Below are positions 1 through 11,321 of a stretch of 64,000 nt of DNA, piece after piece. The position numbers and the translations under genes are program-made. The stretch's first letter is position 1. Every line of letters begins with the position of its first letter. The notes beneath the pieces are model-generated. The model saw only the letters and a program-made list of their open reading frames with translations. It was not told where the DNA came from and did no database searches. The stretch is from Toxonevra muliebris (Eukaryota; Arthropoda; Insecta; Diptera; Pallopteridae): positions 5,139,800 to 5,203,799 of the forward strand of contig OY829330.1 of assembly GCA_963691655.1 (NCBI GenBank), written 5' to 3'.

Positions 1-2100
1 TTTCGTACATATTTGAGATTCAAAAACAATTATACAAATATTTATAAATTTCTAAATAAATCAGAAACGATAATAATATCTTAGGAAAAATTTAAAATGT
101 AGTTTCTTGTCCACCAGTGTTATCAATACTTCCATTTCCTCTTTTCACCACCTCCCTTTCCCATTTACTCTGTATTGGGTCTTCCATTATCGAGAAAGCA
201 CTGACGCATAACACAGTGTGTGTGAGCAGTACCGAATAAATGAGAAGCGAGTCTCACATTTTATTTGCCTTTTATTTATTATTTTTACGTTCATTTCGTT
301 TCGGACAATTAAGCTAAAAATTAAATTAGAGGTTTTTTTTTCTTTTTGTCTTCTACTTTTTCTGGCTTCTTTTGCTACTGGCCCTTCATAATATTTCTCT
401 GTACTATATGTTTATTGTTCGCATTTGAAAAATATCTTCTACCACCGTTTCACTTTTTCTTTTTTCTCTATTTCCCTCTCGCTATCGCTACAAGTGGCAC
501 TTGTTGTTGTTCGCATTTTAAAGTAACCCCATCAATACTGTAAGAGTTTTTGTGCAGAATTTTCCTTGAAAATTTCGAATTTTGGGACCATCATCTAGAG
601 GAGGTTACAGCTGAACGGTGGAAAGTTTAATGGCTCTAAGTGCCATAGAAATAATTTTTCATTATAAGAATTTTGTTATGTGTTTAGTAATAATATCTTA
701 TTGATGGTTTATTTCTTCTGAAAAAAATAAAACGTGTAGCCGCTGCTCTTTAAAGGAGTGCTTACGTATTTTACGGTATATTCATTTCCACAGTGTGTAA
801 TGCCACACGCATTCGACACTCGAAGACCGCAGGTCGTCTCACTACAAATCTCATCAAGTGAACGCAGTGTTAGCCAGTCAGTTTAACATGTGCGAATAAA
901 ACGACCAAGTTGTTAAGTCTCTTTTTCGTTATCATGTTATTCACATTGAAACTGCTCAGCAGCTAGAGCTGAAGCATTTTAATGGATCTCAGTTATTGCG
1001 ATCAATCGCAGGCATTGTTTTTAGTTTTTACTCTTTATAAGAATAGTTAACGATGATTTTAACTTATTTTCACCGCCAGACATTTCGAATATTTTCCTTT
1101 TCTGTTTTTTGCCAAACTGCTCTTGTCTCGCTATTAGCGGTTCACAATAGAATTTGATGTAGTTAAACAACTTGTTAAGTGTACATAACATCTATAATTA
1201 TACGTGTTATCTCTGCCGCTTTGTTGTTGTTTTCCCATATAATTATCGCTGCTAGTTATACATAACTAGAAGCAAGTGGCGAATAAAACGCAGCTGTTGT
1301 TACATTTATAATTTCAAATTGCTGTTTAAAAAAAATAAATTACCGAATTTTTGATTAAATTATTGTACGTTTGAAAAATGAAATAAAACTAAAATTTTTA
1401 CCGAAAAACAAACTTATATTTAATATCAAAAAGAAAAAAAAAGTAATCACCAGGGAGCGGATTATGAGAAATTCTAATTTTTTTTCTGGGAAATCCTACA
1501 TGATGGCAGATGAAATATATTCGCGTTTCAAGCCCCCCTGATTATAAATATATATATTTAAGGAAACAGAAGGAGCTGACGATAACTTCTCATGTTGGGG
1601 GCAAAACAAATGAATTTTGGGCGACCCTGCCAAAATGATGCTGACGTGGGACATACTGTTAAAAAAGCTCCACAGTCCAAAATTCGAAAGCTGTTTTGAG
1701 AAATACATAGATTCATACATGAAGTTATTTTAAAAACGACAAAGCTGGACATCATCTAATCAAGGTAAATGTTGGCCCATTAGTTAAAAATGGAAGCTGG
1801 TGGATTTTGCCTGTAGAAATTTTGGAAAAAGTAAACACATCTGCAACTTTATTTGACGGCTACCTCGGTTGACACCTCGTAAATTCTTTTCCACCATTTT
1901 TGGAAAAAACAACCAAAAACACAATAAATGTATATAAAATATTATAAATAGGAGCAATAATTGGAATATTTTTCTTTTGGAAATTATTCTTTTGTTTATA
2001 GATATTATTTTTTGAAAGTAGTAAAATTTAAAATAGTTTTGAAAAAGTTCTAAGGAAAAAAGTTCCAAATTACTGTATTTTTTTCACTAATTATTGTCGT
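1..2100. other. AT-rich stretch without a recognised gene
   Basis: No coding region is supported here. The short open frames have no recognisable domain and A/T-biased composition. Two exact copies of the 12-mer GCGAATAAAACG (892-903 and 1279-1290) and a related AATAAA site near 229 could be poly(A)-signal-bearing remnants of an old LTR or transcript end, but no paired repeat was found. The segment 1560-1760 reads semi-openly on both strands without a family match. Confidence 0.5.
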
Positions 2101-2230
2101 ACTCTACATGGGTCAAAATTACTGTACAATACAGTAATTACTGTACGTGTAACATCAATGTGTGAACGCAAAAAACGGCGGTCTTTGAGCATGCTCGAAG
2201 ATAATCAAAATATTTAGATTTTTGCCAACG

Positions 2231-2845
2231 GCTCGAAGACATGTTCGACCGTGTGAACCCAAGTCGGTCCGACTTCATACATTTCTACATTTTGAAGCAA
2301 ATGTTTTTGAGTGAACATTACTCATCTAGCGCATTCATAGAAATTTATAAAACTTTTCCCGAGCAATGAAAATTAATAATCATTTTTGCTATAATTATCC
2401 ATAATTATATTTATACAAAGATTTTGAAACATTTTTCACAATAAAGGTTTTTCTAACAGGCATGTAATATAATTTTTGCGCATTTGACTAAAAATTCATG
2501 AAAAAATTATGAATAATATTATGTGTTTTACATTTGTATTTATGATTATACAGATAGCTTTTCTTATAAGCTAAATGGGATAAGGGTGTAGTGTAAATAT
2601 CACATCAATTTGTTAAAATTAATAGCGAAATTTATAGAAACAAGATGTTTTTAACAAAGCTTATGAAACGCTATTACAAAAACTAAAAGAAATAGAATAG
2701 GCGATTTCATTTATTGTAACAGCTGCAGCGGATGCCTGTGCCATTGTGTGTTGCTTCATTGACGGCTAGCAAATTACGACGGTCTTACGACAAGCTCTAC
2801 CGTGTGAACAAAAAGTTAATATTTTCATCGTACATGTCTTCGAGC
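2231..2845. repeat. Inverted-repeat segment, possible MITE
   Basis: GCTCGAAGACATGT at 2231-2244 is repeated exactly as its reverse complement at 2832-2845. Variants of ACCGTGTGAAC occur at about 2247 and 2797. The right side ends near TAAAAGGCCC (about 2872-2883), which would suit a Harbinger-like terminus. No matching left terminus or target duplication was resolved, so the boundaries are uncertain. Confidence 0.4.
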
Positions 2846-3019
2846 GTCGTCTTCGGACATACTCGCCCGTGTAAAAGGCCCTTTATCTGCACTTGATATC
2901 ATGATCAGTGTTGCCAGAAACTTCACTTCAAAAATCGTCGAAATTGTAAGAAAAAATCGTAATTTTCACTAAATAATCATCATGAGAGTAAAACTTAAAT
3001 TCGTTTACTTTATTTAAAC

Positions 3020-3420
3020 GATTTCTGCACTTAGTTTTATTTAAATTGACTTATTTCAACATTTGCGGACAAGTTGGGTAAACACATCAATTTTAAAACA
3101 AAATTTGACAATGGAAATGCTTTTGATGAATCATCACGTATTATGTTGAAAATAGCTTTCCAAAGCTTTCTTCAGCTGCAATTTCATTCACGTTATCAAA
3201 AATTGTCTCAAAATCTAAATATCGTAGCTTCCTAAAGTCAATATCTAGTTTCTGAAAGTAATTTTCGTCCCCTAAATTTTTAAAATGTGGCATTAAACTT
3301 TGTAATGAATTGACTTCTTTTGAAATTAGTTTCCAAGGTAAATATCTTTACGTTACAAAAATATTGTTTTGTCTCTGAAATCAATGTTATTAACATCAAC
3401 AATTAAATACTTTGATTTTA
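3020..3420 (-). pseudogene. hAT transposase C-terminal remnant
   Basis: This is the remains of the transposase that would cut and rejoin the surrounding hAT element. On the minus strand a frame of about 64 codons without a stop runs from roughly 3345 to 3155 and shows the acidic, hydrophobic spacing typical of the region before the hAT dimerisation domain. After a frame change, the stretch near 3060-3140 reads as a decayed version of the signature in which a Leu-Pro turn is followed by a Val-Glu-Arg-type motif and Lys-Thr-Lys..Arg-Asn-Arg-Leu (here NKTKCRNRLN). Its place at the left end of an element with hAT ends and an 8-bp duplication supports the call. Several frameshifts and stops mean it cannot be functional. 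The N-terminal zinc finger and the catalytic residues were not located. A relation to domesticated host hAT genes is unlikely given the decay. Confidence 0.65.
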
Positions 3421-3872
3421 AAATATTTATGTATAGAAAGCAATATCAAAATTGTACCACTGGAAATCAAGTTCAACATAGATATACCTAGTCTTTATTC
3501 TTTCAAAAGACTAGGTAATATTTTCATTATCTTGAATGAAACCATTGTGCATCAAACTTCTTTAAAAAGTACTGAAATGTGTGCATAATGGTTAAAACAG
3601 CTTTTTTTCAATGATCATGACTAAGCCCTGACTTGTCATTAAATGGTAATGCAAGAGCAGATCAGATTGATTGTTTTAGGGCGCATTTTTCACAGTGTCG
3701 AGGAATAAAGAAAATTGGTAAATAGTTGTTTGGGGAAACATAGTCTAAATTGATTTAGGATTCTTGTGTTTTGCTATTGAAAACCAATTCCCAAAAATTG
3801 TTGGAATAAAATGTGGTCAATGAATATTAAATTTTTCGGAAACTTACTTTTGTCACATCATACTATCACTTA

Positions 3873-4698
3873 GAGCCAGTTTTTCAGTGCTAGTTTAACT
3901 CAGTTTCTAGTTTAAACTCATCATCTAGTTTTTCAGTCAATTTTGATTGAAGTTTAAACTCAGTTTAAACGCCCAATATTGGACGTTTTAAACTTCATTT
4001 AAATTTTCATACCATTGTAGCCAGCTCTCAAAGCTCTTTCTTTCAAAATAAAATAAAAGTGTATGTGAATCTAACAAAAGAAACAAGATACATTTTTCTG
4101 GTGAAGAGGACATGAGTGATGCTGAAATGTACGAAATCTTAAACATTACAGTATTAAGACGACTTAGAACAATAAGGATACTTGGAGAGAAAGGTTTTTA
4201 TGAACGATTTCGTCTGCCAAAGTCTTCTGCGCATAGCGTTCTGGAGCTTATTGGCCCGCATATAGGGAATTGAACAAATTGGTGAGACATTGCATGTGCA
4301 AAAAAGTGTGCCATGCTTTCGACTTTTCTTCCGCACTTGCCGTGTCAGTTTGCTTGCACTCTATTATTTTGTGCTTCTCTACAAGGAAAGCAGGAAACAA
4401 TTCTCTGCGTAGCTAAAATTAAAACTCCTTTTAATATTTTTTTCTTTGAAAATCATTTTTTAATTTTAGATTTAAATTTTTTTCTTCCGACAAATAAATG
4501 ATCAGCTGTCAGAAATAATCAAAAATATCGATAATTATTCAACATTTCTCTGTGTTGCCACACACAAAAAGCAATTGCTGAGTTGAAAGTAAACTCACAC
4601 TGAAAAACTACTTCTATAGTTAAACGTAGATTCGAGTTAAGCGACGCTTAAACAAACTTAGTTTAACCGAGTTTAAACTCTCACTGAAAAATTGGCCC
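3873..4698 (+). mobile_element. PIF/Harbinger-type element, internally decayed
   Basis: The left end starts GAGCCAGTTTTTCAGTG and the right end, reverse-complemented, starts GGGCCAATTTTTCAGTG: 15 of 17 match. The similarity continues for about 20 more bases rich in GTTTAAACTC. Both ends are flanked by TTA (3870-3872 and 4699-4701), the usual Harbinger target duplication. It lies within the hAT element at 2906-5047. A short piece of Harbinger transposase is readable inside on the plus strand. Confidence 0.8.
4095..4400 (+). pseudogene. PIF/Harbinger transposase N-terminal remnant
   Basis: A plus-strand frame of about 50 codons (4111-4274) ends in a stop just after Leu-Ile-Gly-Pro-His-Ile. Before it comes a Phe-Tyr-Glu-Arg-Phe-Arg-Leu motif. 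Family knowledge: Harbinger (DDE_Tnp_4) transposases and the vertebrate relative HARBI1 carry an F..RFR(L/F) segment followed 10-15 residues later by L(I/L)GPHI, then a helical LR.(Y/C)A stretch. A decayed version of that last stretch follows at about 4340-4395. The DDE catalytic core is missing, in keeping with an element of only 826 bp. Position between Harbinger-type ends supports the assignment. It is not functional. Confidence 0.65.
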
Positions 4699-5559
4699 TT
4701 AGTAATATTATGTTCAAAAAAATCAGGATCACATTTTTTTCTTCATAATATAGTTGCTATTTCAACAACTTTCTATGTAGATTTTTAGTAGCGTAAACAT
4801 AAATTTAGACCTTTCCATTATTGAGAAGATTTTTGGGGTTAAAGTTTTTTTTTGGTGTGTGGAAACTATTTTTGTGCTATATATATACTATATGTATAAA
4901 AATTGAAGAAGAGATTTTAAAGCAAAAAAGTTGTTTGCAGTTGTTTTTTTATCTAAAAAATCGTAATTTTTCAACAAAAATCGTCAAATCGTCATTGGCC
5001 CAAAAAATCGTCAAAATGACGATAAAATCGTCCTTCTGGCGACACTGGTCATGATTAAACAGTAATTTTCAATTTGAACGGCACCTAAAAAGAGATTGAG
5101 GAAAGTTTATGCATAATGTATATTAGGTCTGTTTACTTGTAAAATTTTACTAGTAACAAAATTTAAGAACGTAAGAAAAAACTCTTAAAAACCGAATAAT
5201 CTAAAAAAGTACGCGAACGGTAAAATTTTGTAAGTAAGCATTTAGATATGTCAAAACAGTTATTTTAAAAAATTAAATACAATTTTTGTTCGTTTGCATT
5301 TGAAAGAAAAATAATAGACAACGCAGGAAAGCTTATTCGCAGTTTCGAGATTCAATTATCGACAACTTAGCACAATCGAGTTTTCAGCACAACGAAATTT
5401 TTTTTGTTTTTAATTCCTTTTTGGTCTGTATGGTTTTCCTGCTAGTTAAATTTTATTAATTTATTGTTTTGACAGTTGTTTTGTTTTCTTTTGACAATAG
5501 TTTTTTCGGTACAAATTTTTACAAGCAGAAGTATTTACTTGTAGTGATGCGGACCAATG

Positions 5560-7145
5560 ATATGAAGTTAGACCTTTATGTAGATGATGAGAACAAGACC
5601 GATATCGTATTCGCCATTTTGCACATTTGTGCAATAGGAGATTCCAAAACCAAAAAACTCTTGATTAAAATCAACATTCGCACGAGTCAATGGGCTGTTA
5701 ATAATGTCATAGAGAAACGTTAGTGATGTGTTTACGCGTCTGCGACATAGACTAATCATGTTTAGGTCATCAAGTCGCTGGACTTATGGTGTGATTTTAC
5801 TCGGAAGAATATTCTCTACTAGCAAACATGTTGAACTGTTTCTGAATGGATTCAATTTTGTCTTTGTAGATCTTGAGAAAGGGAAGCCATACCACACTAC
5901 AGTTATCAAGGTGTATTTGAACTAATGCGTAATACAACGATTTAAGTGTACTAATGTCGGTGATGTCATAGCAAAAGCGTTTGACAAAGCCGAGGGCTCT
6001 GGGGCTTTCGATGTGACCGTGCCAATGTATTTGGCGAACGATAGCTTCTTATCGATTAAAAAACCCAAATCTTTATGTTCAGTCACTTGTTTAAAGGTGT
6101 GATCTCCGTATATGTAGTCTACGATTAGTTGATCACGACCTTCATAAATCGATAGAACAACACAATTGTTGAGGTGAAGATCATTTGTGTCGCACCATAT
6201 TTTTAGATTGTTGATTGCTAGCTGAAGTATTTCTGCATCTTGTTGTGACTTATGATTTTAGCAATTTTCAGATCACCAGCAAATAGTGAAATCATTACTT
6301 CAGGAGACATTTGGTTGGTGATGTCGTTAATGAACAATAAAAAAAGCGTAGAGGCCTTGTGACTGCCCTGCGGAACGCCAGATGTTACTACGAATTCTTG
6401 TGACACACTTAAACCAAATTTCATGAATTGAACATGATTTGTTAAGTATGGTTTTAACCATGAAAGCAAGTTCCGAGGCAAGTTGAAGGAATTTAGTTTG
6501 CGAATCAGGATGCGGTGATCGACACGGTCGAATGTTTCTGGAAAGATTGTATACAGCGCATCTACTTAAGCGCCAATATTCAAGCCACTTTGGGTGCAGT
6601 ACACAAATTCAGTTAAATTCGACGATGTTGAACGCCCCTTCATTAATCCATGCTGGCTGGGTACAATTTTATCTCTAACTTCTTCCAGCAGCTTGACGTT
6701 CACAAGGTGTTCAAAAAATTTCTCAATCGTTGGTAGTTTTGCGATGCACATGTAGTTCTCGATATCAGATCTGGCAGATCTTTTTTGAATTCTGGCGACA
6801 CACTCGATCGCTTCCACTCATCAGGAAATATACCAGTCGTAAGCGATTCATTCAAGACTATGGCCAAGGATGTAGCAAGCGTTGAAGCATATCCTTTTAA
6901 TATGAGGGGTTGAATACCCTCAGGGCCTACACTTTTCTTGGTGTTGATCTTCGTCATTTCAATCCTAATGGTATTAAAGTCAAGCAGAAAACTTGAGATA
7001 TTCTCAGACTGATGAGACGGTATGGTAAATGCTGCTGATGGGGTTGAGTAACTGCTGCCGAAAAAATCAGCAAACAAATTCGCTTGTTCAGGTTCGCTGG
7101 GTGTAGTTTTGTACTTTTGAAGCTTTTTGTCTGTTGATACCCTTT
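5560..7145 (-). pseudogene. Non-LTR retrotransposon reverse transcriptase, broken (jockey/CR1-like)
   Basis: This is the remains of the protein that copies a LINE-type element into the genome. Reading on the minus strand from about 7077, the fragments come in correct order. First is an endonuclease-RT linker with FADFF and KSVGPEGI. Next is the RT palm start (near 6830-6740, where a decayed NYR-type motif is cut by a frame change) and QHGLMKGRSTSSNL (about 6640). Then SGVPQGS (about 6375) is followed by a catalytic box decayed to FAGD (about 6290) where a Y/F-A-D-D motif is expected. The thumb and C-terminal region follows down to RRRVN...FLYDIIN near 5740-5650. There is no RNase H, which argues against the I group. 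At least four frame breaks are present, and the loss of the first catalytic Asp alone would inactivate it. The 5' end (ORF1, endonuclease) is missing, the usual 5' truncation. Confidence 0.85.
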
Positions 7146-7237
7146 ACACTTATCGGCACAAACACGACACAGTACACGTGTATCTGAAATCCCCAAGTGA
7201 CGAGTATCAAGCGAATCCAATGAATATAGTCGACCTT

Positions 7238-7423
7238 ATTGGATCCGCCATTATGAAAATCTAATGTCAGGTTCCTAATCAGCGTTCCCAGAAACCCCCG
7301 AATATTGAGTTTCAAAAATTCTTCTACCATATTGGATCCGCCATTTTAAATTTAATCTTTTTTTGATTCGCAATCAGCGACCCTGAAAACCCTTGAGTAA
7401 CGATTTTGAAGCCAAATAATTAT
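7238..7423. repeat. Two tandem units of about 93 bp
   Basis: TTGGATCCGCCATT occurs at about 7239 and 7332. In each unit it is followed by A/T-rich sequence, then AATCAGCG, then a C-rich run (GTTCCCAGAAACCCCC or ACCCTGAAAACCC). A similar AATCAGCGACCTCG occurs near 38523. This looks like a satellite-like or transposon-internal repeat. The end of the minus-strand retrotransposon lies just to the left. Confidence 0.6.
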
Positions 7424-8835
7424 TTACAAAACTTGTTTTTGGACGTTTCTTTACGATCTCTTTTCTGGTACACTAAGGCACAGTTATATGCAAAACTTTC
7501 GTTTTACTCCGAATTTTTCACTAATATTTTAGGAGAGTAACTTAACACAATAAGGTACCAAAAAAAAAAAAAAAAAAAAAATCGATGTTCTTGAAATTTT
7601 AAACTGGAATGACCCCTTAATTTTTGAAATGTTAAACGTTTTTCTTGGAGTGTCATCCTTTGTTGGTTATTTGTTTGTTTTTTTTTTCCCCTACGTTTCC
7701 TTTTTTTTATAATAGTACCGTTGTAAGATGAAACGGAAGTACGCCATGTACAATTATATTTGAAAAATCGTCCAAAAGAAAAATCATAAAATAAAAAAAA
7801 GGCAAACAACAAACAAAATGGCAACAACGACAAAGAAAAGGAACTTGCGCTGGTTTGAAGAAAACTTTTTAATGCCATTGCTGTTGTTATGGTAGTTGTT
7901 ATTATTCTGGCGGTTAAATGAAGAAACGAATGAATGTAGGTACAGTTATAAAAAAAAAGTGTTGGCGAGTTGCCACCCTAACATAAGTAAACATACGTAT
8001 GCAAGAATGTACATACATACATATATACCGACCGATGACTATAAGAAAAATTAAAGAGTAAAAAAATGTTTGTATGTTTTGAATGATTGATTGCTTAGAG
8101 CACATACATACATACATGCAAACAAAACTCAAGCTCTTGACAACTAAGTATTTTTGGTATATTTTCTTTACTACCATGGCTGCATTGTATACTTATACAA
8201 ATAATTCATTATTACTGCAAAAAGTAATAGATATCGTAGATATCTCTTAACTCATTTTAAAGAGCTATCAGAAATCGTGATCAATTTCGAAAATTTTTTG
8301 AGCATAATTTCTGAACGTCTTTAATACTTTGCGTATTGTAGTTGGCCTACCCCAAAAAAATTAGGTGACTTACCGTGCAACAAATTACACATAAAGGGCA
8401 TTTGATGTAAAGCGGACAACGAAAAAAAAGTGGGGATCTGAAATTCGTCTCAATTGAACTTCTAGAAGATATGATATTTTTTGTTTGAAGGTCATTTGTT
8501 AAGTTATGGGATTTTATAAAGAAAGTACATAAGTGTCGCACTGAGCGTGGTAGCTCTACCAGTGAATCTGAATGAGTTGTTTACTACAATGTAATCCGAA
8601 CATACGGATCTCAAAATTAGCTTCACAAATTCACTCAACTCAAGCCAAAACGATGCGTTTTGGAAAGAAGCAGGCTAGTTTTGAAGGGAATCATTTTCGA
8701 ATTTTAGATTTTGAAAAAAAGGTCAAATTTTGGATTTTTAAATCAGATTGAAGAAAAATCTGTCGAACACGTGTTGGTCCAAATTTTCAAAATGTAGTAG
8801 GTGATGGATCGAATGGATCCAAAACACAGGTTGCT
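7424..8835. other. No gene seen; homopolymer and microsatellite tracts
   Basis: The stretch holds an uninterrupted A-run of about 20 bases (7560-7580) and catacatacata microsatellites near 8010-8030 and 8102-8118. The frame 7504-7878 on the minus strand is Phe/Leu-rich because of the homopolymers and shows no domain. I see no element boundaries. Confidence 0.5.
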
Positions 8836-9000
8836 TGATCAAAATCTCAGAATTCTACACCCTCCAACTCGGCGAAGGTTGATCTCGTTCAAACTTAATG
8901 CAGTAATTACTACCTAATAGCACTAAATTTTGTGCAAGTTTGAGCCCGATCGGATGAAAATTGTTTTTAAAGCGGGGTCACTTAAGATGAAATCCCCCAT
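8836..9000 (+). repeat. Dispersed repeat, copy 1
   Basis: About 150 bp match 54512-54650 in the same orientation. Shared blocks include CCAACTCGGCG, GATCTCGTTCAAA, GTAATTACT.CCTAATAG, ACTAAA.TTT and GCAAGTTTGAGC.CGATCG. No coding frame is shared. The family is not identified. Confidence 0.7.
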
Positions 9001-9384
9001 AGATATAAAAATTGTGTAACTCAATAGACTGAGAATAGATTTTGAGACAAAAAAAAACGTTTTCAACCAAAAATGTTTAAATTTATTTGGTAAATACTTA
9101 CATTTAGCATTACTTACATTAGGTTTGTTCGCGTACTTTGCCAGCATAGATTTGCCAATTATTAGATTCAGCTGATTATGAATATCAAATGCTGAAAAAA
9201 AAATAAAACTAGTCGATATGGAAATGATTAAAATTAACTAAAAAAAAATCATTAAATGGATATTTTCTTACTTCTTCTATCATAAATTCGCTGTAATTTA
9301 TTATTTTGAATTGATATACAAAAATAAAATTGTAGAATATTTTTTTTTTTTATTTACAGAAAACAGAATCATATGTTTATAAAA
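9001..9384. other. No gene seen
   Basis: AT-rich sequence with A/T runs. A minus-strand frame ending near 8923 is not supported by codon use or domain. Confidence 0.4.
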
Positions 9385-9450
9385 GCTCCAAGAGCAAAAA
9401 TTCTCTAAGAAAAACTTTTCACTTCGCCGTTTGAAATTGGCACACAATCG
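9385..9450 (+). repeat. SINE-related fragment
   Basis: The block CTCCAAGAG-(A-rich)-CTTTTCACTTCGCCGTT followed by TTGGCA parallels the body of the SINE at 60161-60480 (CTCCAAGAG at about 60304, CTTTTCACTTCGCCGTTC at about 60335). No tRNA-like head or tail is present. It is probably a truncated relic of the same family. Confidence 0.5.
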
Positions 9451-9768
9451 CAACTCCATTTTTAAATCCTTGTTATTCACATCGGGTCATTTTTATTAGC
9501 TGCCTGCTCAATAGGTGAGCCACGTTTATCGCGTACGTCCAGAGTGGTGCAGTTGTTAATTTAGCCGCGTTTTGCGTTTTGGGTACATATTTACAAACTT
9601 CTTGTTGATCCTAGCCATGTAGTAGATCAGATAGCAGCTCCATCCGGATCTCAGCTGTGCATCTAGGAATCAGTTTCTCTTCTTCGGCTACAGGCAGGAT
9701 GTTGTGCTATTTCTTTCTTATTATTTAGTCACATAGTACTTATAAGCATTCGATTTTTAGATATTACA
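9451..9768. other. No gene seen
   Basis: Somewhat less AT-rich sequence between the SINE-like fragment and the likely end of the pogo-like element. No frame with a recognisable domain was found on either strand. Confidence 0.4.
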
Positions 9769-9886
9769 GTCGACCTCCAATGATACGAATTATATAATGT
9801 CAGATCTATTCGTAAAATCGAAAAACGACAATGCAACGACAATTTTGTGCTTTTTTCTATTATATTAAGGCATAGAGCCAAGTATA

Positions 9887-11179
9887 CACTACCGTCGAAA
9901 AGTTTTCGGACAGGGGTACAAGTTCGAAGAAAAACTTACAGAAATCAAAAATTTGATAATGGCCTTACTCAAAATTTATACCTTAGTCTCATCAAAAAAT
10001 TCATTTTTGGTAGACAGTACCTTCTTTACTAACCGTGGCATCCTTTCCACTAATTTTTCCAAAACAGAATTAGGTATTTGCCTCCATTCATCTAAGAGAA
10101 CATTCCAAAGATGCTCTTGAGACGTGGGATCAAAAGTTTGCCAGAAGGAATACAATGCTTGCACAGGATTGAGTGATACCCTTTTTGCTCTAGTATTCCT
10201 TCAATTCTGGGGAGATCTCCTACGCCAGAGTAGCTGAAACTTCCCCATACCATCACTGATCCACCGCCGTGTTTGACTGTAGGAGTTATACAATCTGGGT
10301 GCATTTTTTCGGAAGGTGCGCGACGTACGTATATTCTTCGTTTTTGACCAAAAAGCTCGAACTTCGATTCGTCTGTCCACAAAACTCGTTTCCAGTCTTC
10401 GATGCTCCAGTTCTTGTGATTTTTAGCCCACCGAAGTCTCTTCGCTTTGTTTCCACGCCGAAGTAATAGTTTTTTAGTGGAAACTCTACCCCAAAGCCAG
10501 GCTTCGTGCAAACGATCTTTAACAGTAGTAACTGATATCTGACGCGTATGGCTTTCATTGAATCGCGATTGAATTTCTGGTACCGTTAGTCTCCTATTTC
10601 TTTTCGACATTAGCACAATAGATCGATCTGCAGATTTGGAAGTAATTGTAGGCCTTCCAGAGCGAGCCTTGTCCTTGTTACAGCCAGCTCTTTTGAAGCG
10701 ACTTATAGCATCGCTCACAGTCGATTTCGGAATTTTTAGCTTTTTTGCTATATACCGCACGCTGCGACCATCATTATACAATGCGTTGACTGCTGCACTT
10801 TCGACACTTAGACTAGGTCCTCGTACCATTTTTCTTCGAAAAAGAGTATTTTACATATATGCTTGTCACAAAAATATTGCAGTAAATGAATTTTAAATAA
10901 ATCGATAGAAACTTAATATGGATGAGGAAGACGAAATTGCAGTTTAAAATAAAATAATATATCGCGAATGAATGAAAAAGAACGGCACTTGTCATTTACT
11001 AGTATGTTGGGAACATAAACAATAAATTAATGGATTGATGTACCCGATAACAACACATTGATAAATCGATCATTATATACATAATGTTGTGTCAACCTAG
11101 TTCACGTACCGTTAGATCGAATGATATTTACGAAAAACGGAAATGTGCAACGTTTAGAAGAAACTTTTTGACGGTAGTG
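9887..11179 (-). mobile_element. Tc1-family transposon with intact ends
   Basis: The left end begins CACTACCGTCGAAAAGTTT and the right end, reverse-complemented, begins CACTACCGTCAAAAAGTTT: 18 of 19 match. Each is flanked by TA (9885-9886 and 11180-11181), the Tc1/mariner target duplication. The total length is 1293 bp, slightly short for a Tc1 element, in line with an internal deletion in the transposase. It is inserted in the pogo/Tigger-like element and is therefore younger. Confidence 0.9.
9976..10829 (-). pseudogene. Tc1-like transposase, internally deleted and frameshifted
   Basis: This would be the transposase that binds the CACTACCGTC ends and moves the element by cut-and-paste. The start at 10829 fits Tc1 proteins: it opens the longest frame and is followed by a helix-turn-helix (residues about 8-45, with VRYIAKKLKIPKSTVSDAI), an SGRP AT-hook-like segment (57-60) and a second helix-turn-helix (about 80-110). 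The first catalytic Asp is D153 in WTDESKFELFG. KHGGGSVMVWG follows. After about residue 215 the region holding the second catalytic Asp is gone, and a frame change leads to EHLWN (containing the expected third acidic residue) and the C-terminal helix. The protein is about 245 residues before the shift, against about 340 for intact relatives. It cannot be active. Confidence 0.92.
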
Positions 11180-11321
11180 TATGTTGTGCAAAATTCAAAA
11201 TTTCTTTTATTTTCTTTAAGTAGCAAAAAAAAAAAACATAACTCTAAAGATAAACTCATAACAATTAAACATACAAAATAAATATGTCTAAATAAAAATG
11301 ACGTAAAATAAAAATACTAAG

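Larger units (their letters stand above)
2906..5047 (-). mobile_element. hAT superfamily DNA transposon, decayed
   Basis: The ends are CAGTGTTGCCAGAA at the left and, read on the minus strand, CAGTGTCGCCAGAA at the right: 13 of 14 match. They are bounded by near-identical 8-bp direct repeats, ATCATGAT (2898-2905) and GTCATGAT (5048-5055). An 8-bp duplication and CA-starting ends are hAT hallmarks. Subterminal AAAATCGTCA-type repeats occur at the right end. The internal transposase remnant reads on the minus strand. A PIF/Harbinger element (3873-4698) is inserted inside, so the hAT copy is the older of the two. Confidence 0.85.

Noticed and set aside
1496..2068. Several overlapping frames on both strands suggesting a transposase fragment
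   Set aside because: Short stretches read openly but no motif of any transposase family could be aligned by eye.
7504..7878. 124-codon minus-strand open frame
   Set aside because: Composition comes from A/T runs (poly-Phe/Lys); no domain, no codon signal.
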